Source: Candidatus Cloacimonadota bacterium
Lineage (GTDB): Bacteria; Cloacimonadota; Cloacimonadia; Cloacimonadales; TCS61
Direction of reading: 5' to 3'
Assembly: GCA_016927675.1 (NCBI GenBank)
Contig: JAFGMF010000049.1
Location: 1 to 7,287, forward strand
Length of the DNA stretch: 7,287 nt
The notes beneath the pieces were generated by a model that had not been told where the DNA came from, made no database searches, and worked only from the letters and a program-made list of their open reading frames with translations. Made by a program: the position numbers and the translations under genes. Within the stretch, counting starts at the first letter, position 1; the number at the start of each line of letters is the position of its first letter. Shown piece after piece: positions 1 through 6,228 of the stretch.

Positions 1-605
1 GTATTCACGATCAGAAGGATAAAATCCTGAAGCACTCTAAATGCAGATTTGATGAACATTGTGCTGATGATCTTGACATCTGAAATCATTCTTACCAGAG
101 AATCACCAACTCGGTTTTGACTGAAGAAATTCAGAGATTCATAAAGATATTTTTTAAAGATCTTATTTCTGATATCTTTAATGGTTTTACCGTGTAAATT
201 TGCAAACAGAACCTTGTTCCCGTAAAAGAAGAAGTTTTTTAAAATCACCAGAGAGATTATTGAAAAACTGATCACCCAGAGAAGTAAAATCGGATCAGTT
301 TTTATTAAAACCTCTTTAAGCAAATCAGCGAGTTGAATAAGAGTTTCCTTATGGAAAATCTCCTTGATGTCTGGCAGATTTTGGAAAAAAGTTATTACTG
401 CATGTGATAAGGCATGATAAAATGAAGAAAAATCCCGATATAGAATTTCTACTTTATTATCTGCAAAAACATAATCAAAAAGGGGAATAGCCAGAGTGAT
501 ACTGATTCCGCTGAAGAAAGCAAATCCCAGCATAAATAAAAGGCCGGAAATCAGATATCCCCAATGCCGAAGCATCACTCGATAGATTTTAAGTATATTT
601 TTCAT
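1..605 (-). CDS. ABC exporter (MsbA-like), N-terminal transmembrane part, truncated by window edge
   Basis: The reverse strand is open from an ATG at 605-603 to base 1 without a stop, giving 201 residues and no C-terminus. The protein is the membrane half of an ABC exporter. A hydrophobic segment lies at about residues 17-43 and another at about 105-128. Residues 157-176 carry the family's cytoplasmic-loop motif, with FFSQNRVGDSLVRMISDV readable (compare FF...GxLxSR...D in MsbA/LmrA-type proteins). The Walker A, signature and Walker B motifs would lie beyond the left edge, so ATPase function is inferred. The loop between the first two membrane segments is about 60 residues, longer than in E. 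coli MsbA. A weak Shine-Dalgarno (GGAAAG) ends 3 nt before the ATG. The gene is divergent from rpsO. Likely substrates are a lipid, lipid-linked glycan or drug; the sequence does not say which. The family call is firm and the substrate is unknown. Confidence 0.85.
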   Translation of the reverse strand, partial: MKNILKIYRVMLRHWGYLISGLLFMLGFAFFSGISITLAIPLFDYVFADNKVEILYRDFSSFYHALSHAVITFFQNLPDIKEIFHKETLIQLADLLKEVLIKTDPILLLWVISFSIISLVILKNFFFYGNKVLFANLHGKTIKDIRNKIFKKYLYESLNFFSQNRVGDSLVRMISDVKIISTMFIKSAFRVLQDFILLIVN

Positions 606-633
606 TTTCTTTCCACAAAATATTTAAAAATGA

Positions 634-664
634 AGTAAAATCTGCCTGATAACTTTTATGTCAA
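634..664 (-). promoter_or_regulatory. possible sigma70-type promoter for the ABC exporter
   Basis: Read on the minus strand, a perfect TTGACA (664-659) is followed 19 nt later by TTTACT (639-634), a 4/6 match to TATAAT, and the exporter ATG is about 28 nt further on. The -35 element is perfect, but the -10 is weak and the spacing is long, so this is a candidate only. I found no comparably good promoter on the plus strand for rpsO in the same 177-bp gap. Confidence 0.25.
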
Positions 665-676
665 CAACAAATTATC

Positions 677-748
677 ATTCCGGAGCTGAGATCAGATTAT
701 TACCAAAGTTATGGGAATAATAAAAAACTTTACAATCCGGGCTGGAAT
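677..748 (+). promoter_or_regulatory. structured rpsO mRNA leader (possible S15 autoregulatory element)
   Basis: Two nested inverted repeats are visible upstream of rpsO. The inner hairpin pairs 696-704 (ATTATTACC) with 713-721 (GGGAATAAT), with one A-G mismatch and an 8-nt loop. The outer stem pairs ATTCC (677-681) with GGAAT (744-748) and AGC (684-686) with GCT (741-743), leaving a GG bulge at 682-683. GGAA (744-747) can alternatively pair with TTCC (751-754), so two mutually exclusive folds are possible just before the Shine-Dalgarno at 771-777. S15 represses its own mRNA through structured leaders in several bacteria, and these leaders differ in sequence between phyla. That precedent, together with the position, is the reason for the call. 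The fold was done by hand and the stems are AU-rich, so confidence is modest. Confidence 0.35.
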
Positions 749-782
749 TTTTCCGTTGTCTACAAATCTTAAGGAGGGTTGC

Positions 783-1052
783 ATGGCATTAAAACAGGAA
801 GCCAAAACGGCGATCGTGGCAGAGTTTAAACTCCATGATTCAGATACCGGTTCACCTGAAGTTCAGGTTGCACTACTTTCTCAGCGGATAAAAGACATCA
901 CTGAGCATTTGAAGATTCATAAAAAGGATTTTCATTCGCGCAGAGGTCTGCTGAAGTTGATCGGTAAAAGAAGACGATTGCTGGATTATATCCAGAAAAA
1001 GGATATAGAACGTTACCGGGTGTTGATCAAATCACTCGGGCTAAGAAAATAG
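783..1052 (+). CDS. rpsO: 30S ribosomal protein S15
   Basis: This gene encodes S15, a small-subunit primary binding protein that binds the central-domain three-way junction of 16S rRNA and takes part in a bridge to the 50S subunit. The product is 89 residues, the standard length. It carries the family signature: HDSDTGSPEVQVALLSQRI at about 18-36, then HxxxHKKDFHSRRGLLKLIGKRRRLLDY across the central helices. The start at 783 is chosen because an excellent AAGGAGG (771-777) lies 5 nt upstream and it gives the canonical MALKQEAK N-terminus. An in-frame ATG at 711 would add 24 residues, has no Shine-Dalgarno and lies inside a potential leader hairpin, so it is rejected. The gene is divergent from the ABC exporter, and an intrinsic terminator follows 7 nt after the stop. 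The rpsO-pnp order is widely conserved in bacteria. Confidence 0.98.
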   Translation: MALKQEAKTAIVAEFKLHDSDTGSPEVQVALLSQRIKDITEHLKIHKKDFHSRRGLLKLIGKRRRLLDYIQKKDIERYRVLIKSLGLRK

Positions 1053-1059
1053 GTATTGG

Positions 1060-1089
1060 CAGGGGGGAGTTCAATCCCCCTGTTTTTTT
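1060..1089 (+). terminator. Rho-independent terminator after rpsO
   Basis: CAGGGGGG (1060-1067) pairs with TCCCCCTG (1075-1082), an 8-bp stem with one G-U pair at the loop end and a 7-nt loop (AGTTCAA). Seven T residues follow directly (1083-1089). This is a textbook intrinsic terminator, 7 nt after the rpsO stop. Because no convincing pnp promoter is visible between it and pnp, it may be partial, allowing read-through into pnp as in the E. coli rpsO-pnp arrangement. The read-through is inference. Confidence 0.9.
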
Positions 1090-1113
1090 AATCTTTAACA
1101 ATCTATCACAAGA

Positions 1114-1189
1114 CAGGCCAGAGATTTAGAGCAATAAGCTAAGTTTGCCTTTTTACGAATTTAGCCTATTGCTTGTAGTTTCTGCCCTG
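1114..1189 (+). promoter_or_regulatory. long imperfect hairpin in the pnp 5' leader (likely RNase III substrate)
   Basis: Bases 1114-1147 pair with 1156-1189 in one continuous register in which every pair sums to 2303, closing an 8-nt loop (CCTTTTTA, 1148-1155). Of 34 opposed positions 30 pair, five of them as G-U. The four mismatches are C1118-C1185, U1127-U1176, A1128-G1175 and A1137-C1166, and there are no bulges. The most regular part is the upper arm, GCAATAAGCTAAG (1131-1143) against its partner ending CCTATTGC. The stem ends 1 nt before the pnp Shine-Dalgarno region (AAAGGAG, 1191-1197). In E. coli the pnp leader forms a long stem that RNase III cuts, after which PNPase degrades the remnant and represses its own translation. 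The same geometry here suggests the same control. The pairing is seen directly; the regulatory role is inferred. Confidence 0.75.
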
Positions 1190-1202
1190 CAAAGGAGAAA
1201 AA

Positions 1203-3488
1203 ATGCACAATTTCAATATTATCCGTAAGTCCATGAATCTGGCCGGAAAAAACCTTTCAATTGAAACCGGAAGAATGGCAAAACAGGCAAACGGATCTGT
1301 TTTCCTTCAATACGGAGAAACCAGTATTCTGGTAACGGCAACTGCTGATAAAGAACCTAAAGAAGGCACTGATTTCTTTCCTCTGACAGTTGATTTCATC
1401 GAAAAAATGTACGCTTCCGGTAAAATTCCGGGAGGATTTTTTAAAAGAGAAGCCAGACCTTCCACCGATGCGACTCTGCAGGCACGTCTGATAGACAGGG
1501 CTATTCGTCCTTTATTTCCGGACGGTTTCAGAAACTCGGTTCATATTGTTATAACAGTTTTATCATATGATGAGAAATGTGATACGGGTGGGTTGAGTAT
1601 TTTCGCAGCCTCTGCAGCTCTGGCTATTTCTGATATTCCATTTAACGGACCAATTGCCGGCATCAAGGTAGCCATGATTGATGATGAACTTGTTATCAAT
1701 CCTGATCTGCATGATCTTGCCAATTCAAGGCTTGATCTGGATGTCGCTGGCTCGTCATCTTCAATCGTGATGATCGAAGCCGGTTCTGAAGAAATAAATG
1801 AAGAGATCATGATGGAAGCGGTTTACAAGGGGCATGAAGCAATCAAAGAGATGATCACTTTTCAGGAAGAGTTCATTGCTGAAGCCGGGAAAGAGAAAAT
1901 GGAAGTAAAACTTGATCTCGTGCCTGAAGAAATAATCGCAAGAGTAGAAAAGGATTTTGGAGAACTGATCTCAACAGACACCAAAATCTTCGGTAAGCTC
2001 GAACGTTATGAAGCTTTTAAAAACCGTAAGGAAGAGATGTTTACCCGTTATCTGGAGGAAGATGGCGAAGAGAAATTCGCTGAACATAAAAGGTCTTATG
2101 ATAAAGCATACGAGGATCTGATCAAGAAACTGGTCCGTCAGGCTATTCTGATCGATCATCACCGGGTGGACGGCAGAGGTCTGGATGATATCAGAGATAT
2201 CACCTGCGAAATTGACATTCTCCCGCGAGTTCATGGATCAAGTCTTTTCACCAGAGGGGAAACACAGGCATTGTGTGCACTCACTCTTGGAACTGGCAGA
2301 GATGAACAGGTTGTAGATGGTCTGGCAGAAGAGTATAAGAAAAATTATTTTCTTCACTATAATTTTCCGCCGTTCAGTGTCGGAGAAGCAGGATTTATGA
2401 GAGGCCCTGGCAGACGGGAACTTGGTCACGGCGCTCTGGCAGAAAGAGCCATCAAACCGATGATGCCAAGCAAAGATGATTTCCCATATACTATAAGATT
2501 AGTCTCGGAAATTCTTGAATCCAATGGCTCATCTTCCATGGCTACTGTTTGCAGTGCAACTCTGGCATTGATGGCCGGTGGTGTACCTTTAAAAAAACCG
2601 GTAGCCGGAATAGCCAATGGCTTGATCATAGAATCCGGTAATCATGTTATTCTTACTGATATCATGGGATTGGAAGACCATCTCGGAGATATGGATTTCA
2701 AAGTAACTGGTACCAGGGATGGAATAACTGCCATGCAGATGGATATCAAAGTTGAAGGCATTACCAAAGATATCATGAAAATAGCTCTGGAAAAAGCAAA
2801 AACTGCCCGGTTAAGCATTATTGATCAAATCACGGAGACCATAGACAAACCAAGGGAAGAACTATCTGAATTCGCACCCAGACTGGAAACAATCATGATC
2901 GACCCGAAAAGGATCGGAGAAGTTATCGGATCAGGTGGCAAGATCATCAAAGGTATTATCGAAACAACCGGAGCAGATATCGAAATAGAAGACGACGGCA
3001 GGATTACTTTAGCTTCACCTGATAAAAAATCCATCGAACAGGCCAGACAAATTATCATGGATATCGTCAGCGATCCCGACCCGCACAAAATCTATGAAGG
3101 TATTGTCAGCAGAGTTGAAAATTTCGGGGCTTTTGTTAAAATAATGAGCGGGACCAAAGAAGGTCTGGTTCATATTTCTCAACTCCATCATTCACATATC
3201 AGAAATGTCAGCGATATGGTAAAACTCGGAGATAAAGTCAAAGTAAAATTTATTGGTGCCGAAAATGGCAAGATCAGTCTGACTATGAAAAATATCGAAG
3301 GCAATCCAACTCCTCCGGTTATCTCTGAAAGACCAGCTGATGGTTATCAACGAAGTGACAGAACTGACCGTCTGGACAGAAATGACCGGCAGGACCGATA
3401 CAACAGGGATGATCGCAGCAGAAGACCTTCCCGTGACAGGGATTATAACAGAAACCAGCGAGATGGAAATCGCAAAGATAATGATTAG
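1203..3488 (+). CDS. pnp: polyribonucleotide nucleotidyltransferase (PNPase)
   Basis: PNPase is a cytoplasmic trimer that degrades RNA 3' to 5' using phosphate, releasing nucleoside diphosphates, and takes part in mRNA decay and RNA quality control. The 761-residue product has all expected domains: a first RNase PH core (about 15-145, with GGFFKREARPS and LIDRAIRPLFP), an alpha-helical linker (about 150-320), and a second RNase PH core (about 325-535). The catalytic set in EDHLGDMDFK is D492, D498 and K500, matching E. coli D486, D492 and K494. A KH domain (about 560-620) has its GSGGK loop at 576-580, and an S1 domain (about 629-697) contains NFGAFVKI and GLVHISQL. Residues 699-761 form an unusual Asp/Arg/Asn-rich tail, which makes the protein about 50 residues longer than E. 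coli PNPase (711). AGGAG (1193-1197) lies 5 nt before the ATG. The long leader hairpin upstream suggests autoregulation. ahcY follows after 11 bp. Confidence 0.98.
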   Translation: MHNFNIIRKSMNLAGKNLSIETGRMAKQANGSVFLQYGETSILVTATADKEPKEGTDFFPLTVDFIEKMYASGKIPGGFFKREARPSTDATLQARLIDRAIRPLFPDGFRNSVHIVITVLSYDEKCDTGGLSIFAASAALAISDIPFNGPIAGIKVAMIDDELVINPDLHDLANSRLDLDVAGSSSSIVMIEAGSEEINEEIMMEAVYKGHEAIKEMITFQEEFIAEAGKEKMEVKLDLVPEEIIARVEKDFGELISTDTKIFGKLERYEAFKNRKEEMFTRYLEEDGEEKFAEHKRSYDKAYEDLIKKLVRQAILIDHHRVDGRGLDDIRDITCEIDILPRVHGSSLFTRGETQALCALTLGTGRDEQVVDGLAEEYKKNYFLHYNFPPFSVGEAGFMRGPGRRELGHGALAERAIKPMMPSKDDFPYTIRLVSEILESNGSSSMATVCSATLALMAGGVPLKKPVAGIANGLIIESGNHVILTDIMGLEDHLGDMDFKVTGTRDGITAMQMDIKVEGITKDIMKIALEKAKTARLSIIDQITETIDKPREELSEFAPRLETIMIDPKRIGEVIGSGGKIIKGIIETTGADIEIEDDGRITLASPDKKSIEQARQIIMDIVSDPDPHKIYEGIVSRVENFGAFVKIMSGTKEGLVHISQLHHSHIRNVSDMVKLGDKVKVKFIGAENGKISLTMKNIEGNPTPPVISERPADGYQRSDRTDRLDRNDRQDRYNRDDRSRRPSRDRDYNRNQRDGNRKDND

Positions 3489-3499
3489 GAGAGAGAATA

Positions 3500-4885
3500 A
3501 TGGATTTTAAGGTCAGGGATATCTCACTGGCTGATTACGGTCGTAAAGAAATTGAGATTGCCGAACTGGAAATGCCCGGTCTGATGGCTATCAGGGCAAG
3601 ATATCGGGAACAGAAACCTCTGCAGGGAGCCAGAATTACCGGCAGTCTGCACATGACCATTCAGACGGCTGTCCTGATCGAAACTTTATCAGCACTCGGA
3701 GCTGAAATTCGCTGGGCAAGCTGTAACATCTTTTCCACACAGGACCATGCTGCTGCCGCAATGGCAGCACGCAGGGTTCCGGTATTCGCCTGGAAGGAAG
3801 AAACTCCAGAGGAATACTGGTGGTGCACTTTACAGGCACTCAGTTTCCCTGGTGGTGAAGGACCAGATCTGATCGTGGATGACGGAGGAGATGCAACTCT
3901 CTTTCTGCACAAAGCCGTGGAATGGCAGAAAAATCCGGATAAATTCTCGCAGACAGCTACTTCGCCAGATCTGAAGATCATCTCAGATCTCCTTAATAAA
4001 ACACCGCAGAAAGACTGGCTAAAAATCTGTACTCAGATAAAGGGCGTTTCGGAAGAAACAACAACCGGGGTTCATCGTTTATATCAGATGAAAAATAACG
4101 ATTCATTGCTCTTCCCAGCTATAAATGTAAATGATTCCGTAACCAAATCCAAATTTGATAATCTCTACGGATGCCGTGAATCTCTGGCTGATGGAATCAA
4201 ACGCGGCACTGATGTCATGGTCGCAGGTAAAATTGTTGTGATCTGTGGCTATGGAGATGTGGGAAAAGGCTGTGCCCAATCAATGCGTGGATTCGGAGCA
4301 CGGGTTATCATCACCGAAATAGATCCGATCTGCGCCATGCAGGCAGCAATGGAAGGCTTCGAAGTAACTACCCTGGAAACAGTCGTCAATCAGGCTGATA
4401 TATTTGTAACTGCTACCGGTAACTGTGATGTGATCACGGTTGATCATATGCGTTCCATGAAAAATCAGGCAATTGTCTGTAATATAGGGCATTTTGATAA
4501 TGAAATCCAGATCAATGAATTATACAATCTGCCCGGTGTTCGGAAGATAAATATCAAACCCCAGGTAGACAGAATTATCCTGCCGGAAGGACATTCCATA
4601 ATCCTGCTGTCCGAAGGTAGACTCGTCAACCTGGGTAATGCTACCGGCCATCCCTCATTTGTAATGAGCAATTCATTTGCTAATCAAGTTTTAGCACAGA
4701 TCGAGCTCTGGCAGAAGAAACACGAGATCGGTGTTTATCGGCTGCCTAAAAAACTGGATGAAGAAGTGGCAAGATTGCATCTTGATAAACTGGGTGTTAA
4801 ACTGACACGGCTGAATGAAAAACAGGCTGATTATATCGGAGTACCGGTAGAAGGCCCTTACAAGTCTGATCATTATAAATATTAA
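3500..4885 (+). CDS. ahcY: S-adenosylhomocysteine hydrolase (adenosylhomocysteinase)
   Basis: AhcY reversibly splits S-adenosylhomocysteine, the inhibitory product of methyltransferases, into adenosine and homocysteine with a tightly bound NAD. It is a cytosolic enzyme of the activated methyl cycle. The 461-residue product has the substrate-domain signature around GSLHMTIQTAVLIETL (H51), the DDGGD motif (127-131), SEETTTGVHRLY (184-195) and VTKSKFD with K216 and D220. The NAD-binding glycine motif is GYGDVGKG (250-257). It ends with the NAD-binding tail containing K455 and HYKY (458-461). Residues about 141-180 contain the extra segment found in many bacterial enzymes and absent from the roughly 430-residue human form, which explains the length. 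AGGAG (3487-3491) overlaps the pnp stop codon and sits 8 nt before the ATG, so translation is probably coupled to pnp. The next gene starts 7 nt after the stop. Confidence 0.98.
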   Translation: MDFKVRDISLADYGRKEIEIAELEMPGLMAIRARYREQKPLQGARITGSLHMTIQTAVLIETLSALGAEIRWASCNIFSTQDHAAAAMAARRVPVFAWKEETPEEYWWCTLQALSFPGGEGPDLIVDDGGDATLFLHKAVEWQKNPDKFSQTATSPDLKIISDLLNKTPQKDWLKICTQIKGVSEETTTGVHRLYQMKNNDSLLFPAINVNDSVTKSKFDNLYGCRESLADGIKRGTDVMVAGKIVVICGYGDVGKGCAQSMRGFGARVIITEIDPICAMQAAMEGFEVTTLETVVNQADIFVTATGNCDVITVDHMRSMKNQAIVCNIGHFDNEIQINELYNLPGVRKINIKPQVDRIILPEGHSIILLSEGRLVNLGNATGHPSFVMSNSFANQVLAQIELWQKKHEIGVYRLPKKLDEEVARLHLDKLGVKLTRLNEKQADYIGVPVEGPYKSDHYKY

Positions 4886-4892
4886 GGAGATA

Positions 4893-6194
4893 TTGTTGAA
4901 TCTTAAAGAAAAAATCCGTAATAAAACTGCCGTTGTAGGAGTCATCGGCCTTGGTTACGTAGGACTGCCAATGGCAGTTACTGTCGCCAGAAAAGGTTTT
5001 AAGGTTGTTGGTGTTGATGTCAGCGAATATGCGGTCACTCATGTTAATTCCGCTATTAATTATATCGGAGATGTTGACGATGATGAACTGAAAGAACTGG
5101 TGCAAAGCGGTATGCTCAAAGCATCATTGGATTATCAGATACTGACAGATACAGATGTCGTTCTGATAGCCGTACCTACACCACTAGATAAATATCAGCA
5201 ACCCGATTCTTCATACATCAGAGCAGCGGTAAATTCTCTGGCAAAGCATGTTTCACCCGAAACACTGGTAATTCTGGAAAGCACAACTTATCCGGGAACA
5301 ACTGAAGAAATAGTAGTCCCGGCATTAACCGCAAACGGCCTGGAATTGGGAAAGGATATATTTATTGCCTTTTCACCAGAGCGGGTTGATCCCGGTAACA
5401 GAGATTTTAAAACCGTTAATACGCCAAAAGTTGTAGGTGGGGTAACTCAGGCATGTAATGAGATTTCCAGAATTTTTTATGAAGCAGTCCTCGACGCTCC
5501 GATCTATCTGGTTTCCTCGCCTGCTGTTGCCGAGATGGAAAAGATCTACGAAAATACTTTCAGGAATATCAATATTGCGTTAGCAAATGAAATGACCATT
5601 CTTTGCGAAAGAATGGGTCTGGATGTCTGGGAAGTTATCGATGCAGCCAAGACCAAACCGTATGGGTTCATGGCATTCTATCCAGGTCCCGGTATCGGTG
5701 GTCACTGCATTCCTCTGGATCCTTTCTACCTTACCTGGAAGGCACGGGAATATGGTTATCATACCAGGCTGATTGAGTTGGCAGGCGAGATCAATAATCA
5801 TATGCCCGAATTTGTAATCAATAAATTACAGAAAATGCTTAATCTCGAAGGGAAGGCTCTCTCGCGTGCACAAATCCTTCTTCTCGGAGCAGCTTACAAA
5901 AAAGATATTGAAGATATGCGGGAATCTCCAATCCAGGATCTGACCGTGCTTCTGGAATCATACGGGACATGTTTCCAATACAACGATCCCTTCATTTCAG
6001 AATTTCATAATGAAATCAATGATAAGATTTATCATTCGGTTCCTTTAACTGATCTGGAGAAATTTGATGCCGTGATAATTGTAACCGATCATACTTGTTA
6101 CGATTATCAGAAAATCGTAGAACAAAGCAGGATGATCCTTGACACCAGGAATGCATGTAAAGGGATAACTGCTGATAATATAATCAGATTATAA
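4893..6194 (+). CDS. wbpA: nucleotide-sugar dehydrogenase, UDP-N-acetylglucosamine 6-dehydrogenase (WbpA) type
   Basis: This NAD-dependent enzyme oxidises C6 of a UDP-sugar to a carboxylate in two steps. The closest match I recognise is WbpA, which makes UDP-N-acetylglucosaminuronate for surface polysaccharide. The 433-residue product has an N-terminal Rossmann fold with G19-x-G21-x-x-G24 (IGLGYVGLP), then VPTPLDKY (94-101), ESTTYPGTTEE (129-139) and SPERVDPGN (161-169). K217 and N221 follow in the central helix, with the catalytic cysteine C272 in GPGIGGHCIPLDPFYL. A C-terminal nucleotide-binding domain includes GAAYKKDIEDMRESP. The ESTTYPGTTEE and SPERxDPGN wording is typical of the WbpA/TviB group rather than UDP-glucose dehydrogenase, but the exact sugar is not proven. 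The start is TTG. AAGGAG (4884-4889) overlaps the ahcY stop, 3 nt from the TTG at 4893 and 6 nt from the adjacent in-frame TTG at 4896. The latter is the better spaced, and the choice changes the protein by one residue. Confidence 0.9.
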   Translation: MLNLKEKIRNKTAVVGVIGLGYVGLPMAVTVARKGFKVVGVDVSEYAVTHVNSAINYIGDVDDDELKELVQSGMLKASLDYQILTDTDVVLIAVPTPLDKYQQPDSSYIRAAVNSLAKHVSPETLVILESTTYPGTTEEIVVPALTANGLELGKDIFIAFSPERVDPGNRDFKTVNTPKVVGGVTQACNEISRIFYEAVLDAPIYLVSSPAVAEMEKIYENTFRNINIALANEMTILCERMGLDVWEVIDAAKTKPYGFMAFYPGPGIGGHCIPLDPFYLTWKAREYGYHTRLIELAGEINNHMPEFVINKLQKMLNLEGKALSRAQILLLGAAYKKDIEDMRESPIQDLTVLLESYGTCFQYNDPFISEFHNEINDKIYHSVPLTDLEKFDAVIIVTDHTCYDYQKIVEQSRMILDTRNACKGITADNIIRL

Positions 6195-6228
6195 AAAAGA
6201 GAGAAACACGTAATCTCCAATTTTGCTT

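Noticed and set aside
729..766. TTTACA (729-734) as a -35 element for rpsO
   Set aside because: There is no -10-like hexamer 16-19 nt downstream. The next candidate (TACAAA, 761) is far too distant and abuts the Shine-Dalgarno.
711..782. N-terminal extension of rpsO starting at the ATG at 711
   Set aside because: It has no Shine-Dalgarno and gives a 24-residue extension unknown in S15. The ATG lies within a potential leader hairpin, while the ATG at 783 has a strong AAGGAGG and the canonical N-terminus.
1541..1810. Minus-strand open frame inside pnp
   Set aside because: It is a shadow of the pnp reading frame, with Ser/Ile-rich composition, no ribosome-binding context and no recognisable family.
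3661..3981. Minus-strand open frame of about 106 codons inside ahcY
   Set aside because: It lies wholly within a highly conserved coding region on the other strand. The translation has no recognisable domain and there is no promoter or Shine-Dalgarno.
4691..5105. Two overlapping minus-strand open frames across the ahcY-wbpA junction
   Set aside because: Both are antisense to conserved catalytic-domain sequence and overlap each other in different frames, which is typical of chance open frames.
6186..6216. AGATTA...TAATCT inverted repeat between wbpA and the NusG paralogue, considered as a terminator
   Set aside because: The arms are only 6 AT-rich bp with a 19-nt loop and no T tract on the plus strand, so the structure would be unstable.
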